From Candidatus Thiodiazotropha endoloripes (GTDB lineage: Bacteria; Pseudomonadota; Gammaproteobacteria; Chromatiales; Chromatiaceae): a DNA stretch of 64,000 nt. The stretch lies in the NCBI GenBank assembly GCA_001709035.1, contig LVKA01000016.1, positions 186,001-250,000 of the forward strand. Direction: 5' to 3'. The notes below the pieces were generated by a model. That model was not told where the DNA came from. It was given only the letters and a program-made list of their open reading frames with translations, and did not search any database. Shown in pieces: positions 55,882 to 64,000 of the stretch; position 1 is the first letter of the stretch, and the number at the start of each line of letters is the position of its first letter. The translations under genes and the position numbers were made by a program.

Positions 55882-57354
55882 TCAAATTCCCGTCGACTCT
55901 GTTTGACGCTGAAGGCCATATTTCCGTAACTTCTCCACCAGTGTGGTACGGCGCATATGCAAACGTTTGGCGGCATGGGCTACGATACCGTCCGACTCAT
56001 CCAGGGCCTGCTGAATGAGACTCTGCTCCAGGGAGTTGAGGTGGGCCTTGAGGTCGATGCCGTCATTCGGCAGTCGTGGCGCATTCTGGGTCGTGCCAGG
56101 CTCATCCCCGTCCAGACTGACCTGTGGCAGCTTGGTGGTGTCGATCAATTCAGCCGCCGGTTTAAACTTCTCCGGTAGCTCCCCCATATCCACAACTCCA
56201 TAGGGATAGAGAATCGCCAACCTTTCGATCAGATTCGCCAGCTCCCTGACATTTCCCGGCCAGCGGTAGTGGCTCAAAGCCGCAATTGCTGCAGGGGTCA
56301 GCCTCACGGAACCCCGCTTCTCATTCTCAATCCGGTGGATCAGGTCATTCACCAGCACCGGGATATCTTCAACCCGATCCCTGAGCGGCGGCATCTCAAT
56401 CGGGAAAACGTTGAGACGATAGAAGAGGTCTTCACGAAAATCACCGTTTTTGATTGCCGATTCGAGGTTACGGTGGGTAGCCGCAATGATCCGCACATTA
56501 CAGGGGATGGTTTTGTTGCTGCCGACACGCTCAAAGGAACGCTCCTGCAAGACTCTCAGCAGTTTGACCTGCATCGGCATGCTCATGTCACCGATCTCAT
56601 CGAGGAACAGGGTGCCACCCTCGGCCATCTCAAAACGGCCCTGACGGGCACTGATCGCCCCGGTAAACGCCCCTTTCTCGTGACCAAACAGCTCACTTTC
56701 CAGCAGATCACCCGGAATCGCACCACAATTCACCGGCACAAACGGTTTGCCGCGGCGAACCGAGTGAAAATGGAGTTTACGGGCAACCACCTCTTTACCG
56801 GTACCCGACTCCCCAAGAATCAGAACGGTTGCCTCGGAATCGGCAACCTGTTCGATCATCTTATTGACCTGGCGCGTCGCACGACTGCTACCGGAGAGAC
56901 TGCGGAACAGCTCCACAGGTCTTGAACTGCCTGCTTCAGGATTCTTCAGCTCCTGAAATACCTGCGCCTTGTGAGCCAGGGCCATGAGATCGTCATAAAG
57001 GGTGGGTAGTTTGAAGCTGCCAATGACATTTTCGAGACCCTCGAATAGCTGAGGTGCGCCCTCTTGCTCATCGTAAATCTGAAACACGGGCAGGTTAGGA
57101 TAGCTCTCGGCAAGATCCTTGGCCATGGCCAGTTGCTTATCACGCCCCTCTCCGGCGCCGACCATCACGGCCACACAGTTATACCGACTCTGCTCACTGA
57201 GTTCGATCTGAGAGGTGTCATCAACCACAACCACATCCCCTTCAACAAAGCTCAGGATGTGTTGTAGATAATTTTGACGCTGATCGTCTTGATCGAAAAG
57301 ATAAATACAGAGATTAGGAAACACTGAACCGTCTTTGTCAGAACTCTGCCCCAT
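55882..57354 (-). CDS. fleQ: FleQ/FlrA master flagellar activator
   Basis: The 490-residue protein has an atypical receiver-like N-terminus (1-125), a sigma-54 AAA+ domain (about 160-395: [24 protein letters not shown] loop, [12 protein letters not shown]) and a Fis-like helix-turn-helix ([22 protein letters not shown]). FleQ is the top activator of flagellar genes and binds c-di-GMP in Pseudomonas. Its position beside fleS/fleR reproduces the Pseudomonas and Vibrio order. It lies 114 nt upstream of fleS. Confidence 0.93.
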   Translation of the reverse strand: MGQSSDKDGSVFPNLCIYLFDQDDQRQNYLQHILSFVEGDVVVVDDTSQIELSEQSRYNCVAVMVGAGEGRDKQLAMAKDLAESYPNLPVFQIYDEQEGAPQLFEGLENVIGSFKLPTLYDDLMALAHKAQVFQELKNPEAGSSRPVELFRSLSGSSRATRQVNKMIEQVADSEATVLILGESGTGKEVVARKLHFHSVRRGKPFVPVNCGAIPGDLLESELFGHEKGAFTGAISARQGRFEMAEGGTLFLDEIGDMSMPMQVKLLRVLQERSFERVGSNKTIPCNVRIIAATHRNLESAIKNGDFREDLFYRLNVFPIEMPPLRDRVEDIPVLVNDLIHRIENEKRGSVRLTPAAIAALSHYRWPGNVRELANLIERLAILYPYGVVDMGELPEKFKPAAELIDTTKLPQVSLDGDEPGTTQNAPRLPNDGIDLKAHLNSLEQSLIQQALDESDGIVAHAAKRLHMRRTTLVEKLRKYGLQRQTESTGI

Positions 57355-57537
57355 TCATCAGGCCCTAATTGCAGTGAGAATTTTGTAGCAATGGTGCGAA
57401 GTTAAGCAGCATTTTTGCAAAATGTCAAAATTACGACGAACCAAGATTTTAATTAAACAAGTTCCATTAACATATTGTTATTAAATAAGGTTAGCAGAAA
57501 TATAGGCTGATATTGAAATCCCCTCTTCGCAGTAGTT

Positions 57538-57558
57538 TAATTCCCAGAATGGGAATTA
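57538..57558. promoter_or_regulatory. 21-bp palindrome upstream of the FHA gene
   Basis: TAATTCCC-AGAAT-GGGAATTA has 8-bp perfect arms and a 5-nt centre. It is 80 nt before the FHA start and 184 nt upstream of fleQ's start on the other side. The rest of the 283-bp gap is AT-rich. Confidence 0.5.
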
Positions 57559-57637
57559 GAAAGTGAGTTTATTAGTGATTTATCAATGAAACTGGATATA
57601 TACTTACATTTGTACAGGTTGTATCTAAAATAGCTCC

Positions 57638-58279
57638 ATGCCAAAACTAACCCTCTCCTTCAAAGGTCGAGTTATCGACGTTTTTCACCTTGAAACCGAT
57701 TCGACCAAGATCGGTCGTGATCCGGACTGCGCCATCGCCATCGATAGCCTGGCCATCGCGCCAGTACAAGCCACCATTACCGAATCCGGGGATGTCTATC
57801 GCCTGGAAGCTCAGGATGAGGCGTTTCCGGTGCTGGTCAACCATGCAAAGACAGAAGAGATCAATCTCCATCATGGTGATGTCATACAGATCGGCAAGCA
57901 CACCCTCACCTTTGCTGAAGATGTGATGGAACTGGGTGCGGATCTTACGCTCTCCCCTGCCGCAGCGGACGAGCAACCCCAGGCTGAGACAGAAGATGAA
58001 AGTGAGGAGAATGAAGAGGCTTCCTCCAGTGTATTGCAGATTGTCAATGGCGACAATTTCGGCCGCATAATCTCGCTACACCGCCACATGACCCGAATCG
58101 GGCATACCGGTGGGGATTGCGCCATGATCGCCCGTCGTGAAGAGGGTTACTACATCTCCTTTCTCGAAGGGATCAATCCACCCACAGTGAACAAACAGCC
58201 CCTTGCAGATCAGGGTCAGCTGCTGAATGATGGGGATTTGATCGAAGTGGGCGGCACACAGATGCAGTTTCACGCCTAA
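57638..58279 (+). CDS. Tandem FHA-domain protein
   Basis: The 213-residue protein has two FHA-like domains (about 1-95 and 130-213) separated by an acidic linker (ETEDESEENEEASSS). The first has IGRDPDCAI; the second ITRIGHTGGDCAMI and NPPTVNKQPL. The usual S-x2-H phosphothreonine-contact motif is altered in the first copy. No kinase is adjacent. A PilZ gene follows after 12 nt. Probably a phospho-signal adaptor. Confidence 0.82.
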   Translation: MPKLTLSFKGRVIDVFHLETDSTKIGRDPDCAIAIDSLAIAPVQATITESGDVYRLEAQDEAFPVLVNHAKTEEINLHHGDVIQIGKHTLTFAEDVMELGADLTLSPAAADEQPQAETEDESEENEEASSSVLQIVNGDNFGRIISLHRHMTRIGHTGGDCAMIARREEGYYISFLEGINPPTVNKQPLADQGQLLNDGDLIEVGGTQMQFHA

Positions 58280-58291
58280 CCAGAGTCATCT

Positions 58292-58657
58292 ATGAGTGAT
58301 CACGACAACAAAGAGCGCAGACGCTTTCACCGCATCATTTTCGACGCTCGGGCCACCCTTGAAACCAGCAGTGGCAGCTATGAAACGGAACTGATCGATA
58401 TCTCCTTGAAAGGCGCCCTGGCTAAGATACCGACAGCCTGGTCACCCGAGGTGGGAGAGAGTGTCACCCTGAAAGTGCTGTTGGACGATGGGGGCACCAT
58501 TTCGATGCTGGCCTCCTGCGCCCATGTCGAAAAGGATCAGCTCGGCCTGCTCTGTGAAGAGATCGATATGATCAGCATCTCTCTGCTGCGCCGTCTGGTT
58601 GAACTGAATCTCGGTGACGACATCATCCTGCACAGAGATTTGGAAGCCCTTGGTTAG
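58292..58657 (+). CDS. Single-domain PilZ protein
   Basis: The 121-residue protein begins NKERRRFHRIIFDARATL (RxxxR) and continues LIDISLKGALAKIP (DxSxxG), the c-di-GMP-binding pair of PilZ domains. The tail EIDMISISLLRRLVELNLGDDIILHRDLEAL is the usual end of this short PilZ group. It is in an operon with the FHA gene. Convergent with radA. Confidence 0.92.
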   Translation: MSDHDNKERRRFHRIIFDARATLETSSGSYETELIDISLKGALAKIPTAWSPEVGESVTLKVLLDDGGTISMLASCAHVEKDQLGLLCEEIDMISISLLRRLVELNLGDDIILHRDLEALG

Positions 58658-58696
58658 TGGGCCACGCGGCAAATAAGATAACGCCCTGCCGCTGAT

Positions 58697-60070
58697 TCAA
58701 GTGATCTGCAAAACCTCAGCCAGGGTCTCAACCGGAACCACTTCCAGACCTTCAATCGGCTGTTTCGGGGCGTTGGCTTTAGGCACCACGGCCCGTATGA
58801 AACCGTGTTTCGCCGCCTCACGCAACCGTTCCGCTCCGTTCGGGACCGGCCTGATCTCCCCGGTCAATCCCAATTCACCGAATACCACCAACCCCTGATC
58901 GAGTGGTCGGTTGCGGAAACTGGAGAGGGCCGCCATCAACACAGCCAGGTCCGATGCGGTCTCCGTGATCCGCACTCCACCGACCACATTGACATAGACA
59001 TCCTGATCGAACATGCCGATACCACCATGCCGGTGGAGCACCGCCAGCAACATGGAGAGCCGGTTCTGCTCCAGACCCAAGGTGATACGTCGCGGATTGG
59101 CCAGGGGACTCTCATCCACCAAGGCTTGAACCTCGACCAACAGCGGGCGGGTTCCCTCACGGGTTACCAGAATCACACTGCCCGGCACCTGCTCCGCCTG
59201 GCGCGACAGAAATATGGCGGAGGGATTGCTGACCGCCTTCAAACCCTTGTCGGTCATGGCAAACATGCCCAGCTCATTGACCGCACCGAAACGATTCTTG
59301 ATGGTACGGATCAGACGAAACTGACTCCCCGCTTCCCCTTCGAAATAGAGCACCGTATCCACCATATGCTCCAGCACCCTGGGTCCGGCCAGGCTGCCCT
59401 CCTTCGTCACATGGCCAACCAGAAACAGTGCGGTACCGGTTCGTTTGGCGTAGTGCACCAGTTGCGCCGTTGCCTCCCGCACCTGGGAGACGGAACCCGG
59501 TGCAGACTGCAGCAGCTCGGTATACATGGTCTGAATTGAATCCAGCACCATCACCTGCGGCTTCTCCTGCTCGGCGACAGCGATGATCCTCTCAACACAG
59601 GTTTCGGGTAACAGCTTCAACTTGTCGACCGCCAGATCGAGTCGCTTGGCGCGTAGCGATATCTGCCGTGGAGACTCTTCGCCCGACACATAGAGAGAGC
59701 GCATATTCACGGACAATCTGGCCAGGGTCTGGGTCAGCAGAGTTGACTTGCCGATGCCGGGATCACCGCCAATCAGCACCACCGAACCTTCGACCAACCC
59801 CCCACCCAGAACCCGATCGAGTTCCGCACTATCGGTGGTGGTGCGGGCCTCATGCTCTGTCTCTACCTCAGTCAGCGGCATCACCTGCTGACCACCGGTT
59901 CCTGCATAACCGGCAAAGCGTCCCTTTGCGGATGTGGCCGGGGCCAGGCTCTCCTCCAGCACATTCCAGGAGTGGCACTCGGAACATTGACCGGACCATT
60001 TGGCAAAACTGGCGCCACAGGCACTGCAGGTATATTGGGTTTTCGCCGCTTTTTTACTGCCCTGCGCCAT
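58697..60070 (-). CDS. radA: RadA DNA repair ATPase
   Basis: RadA (Sms) drives branch migration during recombination. The 457-residue protein starts with a zinc finger (YTCSACGASFAKWSGQCSECHSW), then Walker A GGDPGIGKST, the RadA-specific KNRFG motif (IKNRFGAVNELGMF) and a Lon-like C-terminal domain (DLAVLMAALSSFRN). The start codon shares a base with the alr stop (TAATG). Confidence 0.97.
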   Translation of the reverse strand: MAQGSKKAAKTQYTCSACGASFAKWSGQCSECHSWNVLEESLAPATSAKGRFAGYAGTGGQQVMPLTEVETEHEARTTTDSAELDRVLGGGLVEGSVVLIGGDPGIGKSTLLTQTLARLSVNMRSLYVSGEESPRQISLRAKRLDLAVDKLKLLPETCVERIIAVAEQEKPQVMVLDSIQTMYTELLQSAPGSVSQVREATAQLVHYAKRTGTALFLVGHVTKEGSLAGPRVLEHMVDTVLYFEGEAGSQFRLIRTIKNRFGAVNELGMFAMTDKGLKAVSNPSAIFLSRQAEQVPGSVILVTREGTRPLLVEVQALVDESPLANPRRITLGLEQNRLSMLLAVLHRHGGIGMFDQDVYVNVVGGVRITETASDLAVLMAALSSFRNRPLDQGLVVFGELGLTGEIRPVPNGAERLREAAKHGFIRAVVPKANAPKQPIEGLEVVPVETLAEVLQIT

Positions 60071-61170
60071 TACCCCTCCAGCTGTTGACGATTGAGATCG
60101 TGAAATCGAACCCGTCGCTTGACACCGCAGAGCAGCTCATAGGCGATGGTACCCGCCTGCCGGGCGATCTCCTCCACCGGCAATTCCCCTCCCCACAATA
60201 CTGCTTCATCGCCAACCTGTATTCCGTTCAGCGCCCTGGCATCGACACACAGCATGTCCATCGAAACCCGTCCTACCAGCGGAAGTCGAACCCCATTGAC
60301 CAGCACCGGCGTGCCGTTCGGCGCGTGACGGGGATAACCGTCCCCATAGCCAATTGCAACCACGGCCACCGGCATGGCTTCGGGGCAGACATAACTCCCC
60401 CCATAGCCGATTGCATCTCCCGCCTGACAGGATTTGACCGCCATCACCCGACTGCTCAGGGTCATCACCGGCTGCAGTCCCAACTGTGCTGCGGTTGTAT
60501 TGATGAAAGGGGAAGCACCATACAACATGATACCGGGCCGCACCCAGTCAAGATGGGTTGCGGGATTTGCCAACAGCCCGGCTGAGTTTGCCAGTGAGCG
60601 TGCCGTATAAGGGGATGGATCGATTTGCATCAGCTGCTCACACTGAGTAGCCGTCATCGGATCGTCAGGATCATCCCCATTGGCCAAATGGCTCAACAGA
60701 TTGATATCACCAACAACCGGCAGAGTCTTGAGTTGCGCCAGGCTATCGTTGAGCTCAGCCGGAGTAAACCCCAGTCTGTGCATGCCGCTATCGAGCTTTA
60801 ACCAGACGGATAGCCGCTGGCCTGTCGAGGAGAGGGACTCTAAAACATCCAACTGATCTCGATGATGCACAACCACCTGCAGATCTGCATATATGGCCTG
60901 TTCGAAATCAGATCGGCTGATGCAGGCTGAGAGCACCAACAGGGGTTTGACCACACCCTGTTGTCTGAGCGCCATTGCTTCATCAAGCCGCGCAACAGCA
61001 AACCCATCTGCCTCATCCAACGCCTCGGCAACCCGGAACAGACCATGGCCATAACCGTCCGCTTTGATGACCGCCCAGGTTTTACTCGTGTCAGCGGCTT
61101 GTCGGGCAAGTCTCAGATTGTGCCTCAGGGCAGCATGATCGATTAATGCCTGTGGGGCAAACTCCATCAA
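60070..61170 (-). CDS. alr: Alanine racemase
   Basis: Alr makes D-alanine for peptidoglycan. The 366-residue PLP enzyme has Lys36 in VIKADGYGHG, the catalytic Tyr in the C-terminal domain (AIGYGGSYVCPEA), and GRVSMDMLCVD. ATGA overlaps dnaB at its start. Order dnaB-alr-radA is common in gammaproteobacteria. Confidence 0.96.
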   Translation of the reverse strand: MMEFAPQALIDHAALRHNLRLARQAADTSKTWAVIKADGYGHGLFRVAEALDEADGFAVARLDEAMALRQQGVVKPLLVLSACISRSDFEQAIYADLQVVVHHRDQLDVLESLSSTGQRLSVWLKLDSGMHRLGFTPAELNDSLAQLKTLPVVGDINLLSHLANGDDPDDPMTATQCEQLMQIDPSPYTARSLANSAGLLANPATHLDWVRPGIMLYGASPFINTTAAQLGLQPVMTLSSRVMAVKSCQAGDAIGYGGSYVCPEAMPVAVVAIGYGDGYPRHAPNGTPVLVNGVRLPLVGRVSMDMLCVDARALNGIQVGDEAVLWGGELPVEEIARQAGTIAYELLCGVKRRVRFHDLNRQQLEG

Positions 61171-62573
61171 TACCCCTCGTCGCCGTAGACATCTTCCGTA
61201 TAGTTTTCAAATTTGGTGTATTTTCCAAGGAAGGTCAGACGTGTGGTTCCAATCGGACCATTACGCTGTTTACCGATGATAATCTCTGCAATGCCTTTAT
61301 CCGGGCTGTCTTCGTTATAGACTTCATCCCGATAGATGAAGACGATCAGATCCGCATCCTGCTCAATCGCACCGGACTCACGCAGGTCAGACATGATCGG
61401 CCGTTTGTTGGTTCTCTGCTCAAGGCTGCGATTGAGCTGAGACAGAGCGATCACCGGCACATCCAACTCCTTTGCCAACGCCTTCAAGGAACGGGAGATG
61501 GCGGAGATCTCATTGGTCCGGTTCTCCCCTTCACCAGGTGCCTGCATCAACTGCAGATAGTCGATCACAATCAGTCCGAGATCATCGTGTTCCCGTTTCA
61601 GGCGACGGGCTCTGGCACGCACCTCGGTCGGCGACATGGCCGGAGTATCGTCGATATAGAGCTTGGTCTCTGCCAGCATACTCACGGCGGAAGAGAGCCT
61701 CGGCCACTCCTCATCCTCCAGTTTACCGGTACGCACCCGCAACTGATCGATACGCCCCAGGGATGACATCATACGCATCGCCAGAGCGTCGCCCGGCATC
61801 TCCATACTGTAGACAGCCACCGCTTTGCCCGCCTGAATGGCGACATTCTCGGCAATATTCATGGCAAAGGTGGTCTTACCCATCGAGGGACGGCCGGCAA
61901 CAATAATCAGGTCCGCATGCTGCAGACCGGAGGTCATCTGATCAAAATCGGAAAACCCGGTACTGATACCGGTGATCGGCTCATCCTGCTGGAACAGGGT
62001 TTCAATCCGGTCAACCGCCTTGGTCAGCAGGGATTTGATTGGTGTGAATCCACCCTTACCCTTACTGGTCTGTTCAGCGATCTCAAAAACCTTGCGTTCA
62101 GCGACATCAAGCAGCTCTTCAGCCTTACGACCCAGGGGGTGAAAAGCACTATCGGAGATATCGGTACCAACCGAAATCAGCTGGCGCATTACCGAATACT
62201 CACGCACGATCCCGGCATAGGATTTTATGTTTGCGGCACTGGGCGTCTCTTCCGCAAGGCGTACCAGATAGGGTAAGCCACCGGCATCCCCAAGCTCCTC
62301 TTTACGCTCCAGATGCTCTGCCAGGGTCACCACATCAAAAGGCTGGTTATCCTCAGCCTGTGCGGCGATGGCGCTAAAGATCAAACGATGCTCTTTGCGG
62401 TAGAAATCCCCATCGACCACCAGATCCGCCACCTTGTCCCAACTGGCATTATCCAGCAGCAATCCCCCAAGAACCGACTGCTCGGCCTGGCTTGAATGGG
62501 GCGGTACCTTGATCGCCCGCTGTTCGACTTCCGGATAGACAGCAAGCTCTTCTGGATAGGCAGATTCAGACAT
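61167..62573 (-). CDS. dnaB: Replicative DNA helicase DnaB
   Basis: The 468-residue protein has an N-terminal primase-binding domain (about 25-125: PHSSQAEQSVLGGLLLDN), Walker A AGRPSMGKTTFAMNIAEN, Walker B LIVIDYLQLMQ and the arginine-finger region SQLNRSLEQRTNKRP. The acidic first 20 residues are extra. No intein is present. It is 565 bp downstream of rplI, unusually far. Confidence 0.98.
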   Translation of the reverse strand: MSESAYPEELAVYPEVEQRAIKVPPHSSQAEQSVLGGLLLDNASWDKVADLVVDGDFYRKEHRLIFSAIAAQAEDNQPFDVVTLAEHLERKEELGDAGGLPYLVRLAEETPSAANIKSYAGIVREYSVMRQLISVGTDISDSAFHPLGRKAEELLDVAERKVFEIAEQTSKGKGGFTPIKSLLTKAVDRIETLFQQDEPITGISTGFSDFDQMTSGLQHADLIIVAGRPSMGKTTFAMNIAENVAIQAGKAVAVYSMEMPGDALAMRMMSSLGRIDQLRVRTGKLEDEEWPRLSSAVSMLAETKLYIDDTPAMSPTEVRARARRLKREHDDLGLIVIDYLQLMQAPGEGENRTNEISAISRSLKALAKELDVPVIALSQLNRSLEQRTNKRPIMSDLRESGAIEQDADLIVFIYRDEVYNEDSPDKGIAEIIIGKQRNGPIGTTRLTFLGKYTKFENYTEDVYGDEGY

Positions 62574-62597
62574 CGGAATACGTTAGTTTTTGGGTTG

Positions 62598-62804
62598 AAC
62601 CTAGAATCCGCAGTTGGACAGGGTGAAGTGTGCGCTTGTGGGGGTGCAGGGCAAGGAGTTGCAACGCCGCCATGCGCCGCCACAAGCGTGCAATTCGCCC
62701 TGTAGCCTGACCCACCCAGCGAGGGACACCCTCTATCGAAACTTTTTTCATCTCATTCAACAAAATAGCAACAGAATGGAGCGGTCAACTGCGGAATCTA
62801 GGTT
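62598..62804. repeat. Nested inverted-repeat element (MITE-like) between dnaB and rplI
   Basis: Outer 19-bp arms AACCTAGAATCCGCAGTTG (62598-62616) and their inverse (62786-62804) differ at one base. Inside, 24-bp arms (62618-62641 and 62680-62703) match at 20 of 24 positions around a 38-nt loop, forming a large hairpin. No transposase is present. It may be a non-autonomous mobile element. No coding frame in it is convincing, nor in the remaining 62805-63137, for which I see only a GC-rich hairpin. Confidence 0.7.
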
Positions 62805-63070
62805 TATCAAATTGGCCGCAAGGACAGACAAGGATACGGTATTGGAGGAGTCGAGGAAAGAGAACCCGTCCCTTGCTTCGGCTGGAGCACGCATCAAAAC
62901 GGCCCGATGGGGGAATGAAAAGCCGCGGATCAATCACCGTGCTGAGAGGCGTATTGAAGGTAGTGTGGCAAATGGTTGAAACAACTGCAAAAACTGCCAG
63001 CTGCATACCATTGAGCGAAAGCGAAGCTGTCGTGCCGCTGGCTGAAACAGCCGGCATCACATATCCTCAA

Positions 63071-63091
63071 ACGGCGCCTGAAAGGCGCCGT
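63071..63091 (-). terminator. Hairpin downstream of rplI
   Basis: ACGGCGCCT and AGGCGCCGT pair perfectly around GAA, 46 nt after the rplI stop. Only three T follow on the minus strand, so it is a weak intrinsic terminator at best. Confidence 0.55.
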
Positions 63092-63137
63092 CGAGAACTG
63101 TGGCTAGCGGGTAACGATCGACAGCCGAGGCTGGCGA

Positions 63138-63587
63138 TCAAGCCTCTGGAACGATGGTCAGTTTGATGGTGACGTCCACATCCGCATGCAGATGCAGGTC
63201 GACTTCATACTCACCGGCAATCCGGAAGGGGCCATTCGGAAGCATGACCTCTTTCTTCTCCACCGACTCGCCAGCAGCGCTTGCCGCCTTGGCGATATCC
63301 GAGGTGCCGACCGAACCGAACAGACGTCCTTCATCACCCGCCTTACAGGTGATGGAGAGTTCCATACCGTCCAGCTTGGCTTTGCGGGCCTCGGCAGCCT
63401 GCAATTTCTCCTGAGCCTCTTTTTCAAGCTCAGCACGACGCTGCTCGAAAACCTTCAGATTCGCTTCGGTAGCCGGAATGGCTTTACCGCTGGGAATCAG
63501 AAAGTTACGGCCGAAACCGCTCTTAACGTTTACCTTTTCACCCAGATCACCCAGGTTATCCACTTTTTGCAATAGAATAATTTCCAT
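63138..63587 (-). CDS. rplI: 50S ribosomal protein L9
   Basis: The 149-residue protein matches L9: MEIILLQKVDNLGDLGEKVNVKSGFGRNFLIPSGKA, a central helix (about 45-75) and the C-terminal rRNA-binding domain (GRLFGSVGTSDIA). I start at MEIILLQ; an ATG-like codon 9 nt earlier is not conserved. It is between the DUF2232 gene and dnaB. Confidence 0.98.
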   Translation of the reverse strand: MEIILLQKVDNLGDLGEKVNVKSGFGRNFLIPSGKAIPATEANLKVFEQRRAELEKEAQEKLQAAEARKAKLDGMELSITCKAGDEGRLFGSVGTSDIAKAASAAGESVEKKEVMLPNGPFRIAGEYEVDLHLHADVDVTIKLTIVPEA

Positions 63588-63658
63588 TGTAATCACCCTT
63601 ATTAGGTCAAATCTTTAGTTGCGTCCAAACCACCTTCGGCGGCTTGTCGCGCGACTTC

Positions 63659-64000
63659 TTACCCGCTGCTTTGCGATTTAAAGCGGGCTCGAAAATCGAT
63701 CCAAATATCCAGCAGACCAATACTGATCATCACCAGCACCATCTGCGGTAAAAAAACAATCAGCATCAGGTAGGTCACTACCAACCAGAGCTGGGCGGAT
63801 TTGATCAGTTTCACCAGACCATGAATCACCGCCATGCCCTGCAGAAACAACAACCCCAGAACCACTGCTCCCAAACAACCCAATATGGCCGGATAGCTCT
63901 GTTCCGGAAGCAGTCCCAGCAACAGTGCCGCAGCACCTGCAACGCCCACAAACCGGTGCAGTCGCATCTGCTGATACTCTTCGGCAAACCCGCCCGGGTT
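63659..64000 (-). CDS. DUF2232-type membrane protein, N-terminus beyond window
   Basis: The last 113 residues of a polytopic membrane protein are visible, with three or more spans (GVAGAAALLLGLLP, LGCLGAVVLGLLFLQGMAVIH, LWLVVTYLMLIVFLPQMVLVMISIGLLDIWIDF). The pattern LPQMVLVMISIGLLDIWIDFR and the position before rplI match DUF2232/YybS-like proteins of the rpsF-rpsR-rplI region. The frame is open to the window edge. The function is unknown. Confidence 0.8.
   Translation of the reverse strand, partial: NPGGFAEEYQQMRLHRFVGVAGAAALLLGLLPEQSYPAILGCLGAVVLGLLFLQGMAVIHGLVKLIKSAQLWLVVTYLMLIVFLPQMVLVMISIGLLDIWIDFRARFKSQSSG

Noticed and set aside
62614-62979. A 121-codon plus-strand gene between dnaB and rplI
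   Set aside because: It spans the inverted-repeat element, shows no domain and no ribosome site.

Overview
The window reads as chromosome of a flagellated gammaproteobacterium, most like Chromatiales-type or related sulfur-oxidising lineages. That placement is inference from gene content and order: a class II aldolase divergent from a CbbR-like LysR regulator, many c-type cytochromes, a FleQ/FleS/FleR flagellar hierarchy, the aat-bpt pair, and the blocks trxB-ald-ftsK-lolA-rarA, crcB-serS and DUF2232-rplI-dnaB-alr-radA. No species name can be read from the bases alone.

Layout. 0-3.1 kb: htpX (cut by the window edge), an aldolase fused to a Dabb domain, and its divergent LysR regulator. 3.1-7.5 kb: an insertion-sequence graveyard (pieces of IS3, IS91-like and IS1595 transposases, and a broken DUF3185 gene) around an intact diheme cytochrome c, ending in a 161-bp tandem array made from the 3' end of tRNA-Ser(UGA) beside the tRNA gene itself. 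7.6-10.5 kb: a Bax-inhibitor-1 family protein, a small membrane protein, serS, a DUF190 gene and crcB. 10.6-24.5 kb: a multiheme locus. 24.6-37 kb: rarA, lolA, ftsK, ald, trxB, a YcgR-like PilZ protein, aat, bpt, a csrA paralogue and a B12-binding radical SAM protein. 37.3-40.7 kb: three nucleotide-sugar genes (tviB-, tviC- and lspL-like). 40.7-47.2 kb: a candidate FNR-controlled small RNA, rdgC, an AMMECR1 protein, a pentapeptide protein, a FliK/FlhB-C pair, a small secreted protein and an EAL-HDOD protein. 47.5-57.4 kb: fliJIHGFE, fleR, fleS and fleQ, all on the minus strand. 57.6-64 kb: FHA and PilZ proteins, then radA, alr, dnaB, rplI and a DUF2232 gene.

The most striking content is the multiheme locus. 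A b-type-like membrane protein, a 21-heme cytochrome, a giant cytochrome of about 1,646 residues with 67 CxxCH motifs plus one CX4CH, and an outer-membrane-type beta-barrel protein with SPOR-like and TPR regions lie head to tail. A membrane-anchored Fe-S flavoprotein and a Sel1/ankyrin protein are transcribed the other way. The block sits between rarA and crcB-serS, genes that are commonly neighbours in gammaproteobacteria, so it looks like an insertion into a housekeeping neighbourhood. As an inferred model, electrons could pass from NAD(P)H or quinol at the inner membrane through the 21-heme protein and the giant cytochrome to the outer membrane. The giant protein is built of 32 two-heme modules with a visible 18-heme (425-residue) higher-order duplication.

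Regulatory and repeat features include two candidate sigma-54 promoters in the flagellar cluster, a perfect 33-bp-arm palindrome at the tRNA-Ser terminator, a nested inverted-repeat element between dnaB and rplI, and paired palindromes upstream of csrA. c-di-GMP themes recur (two PilZ proteins, a degenerate EAL protein, FleQ).
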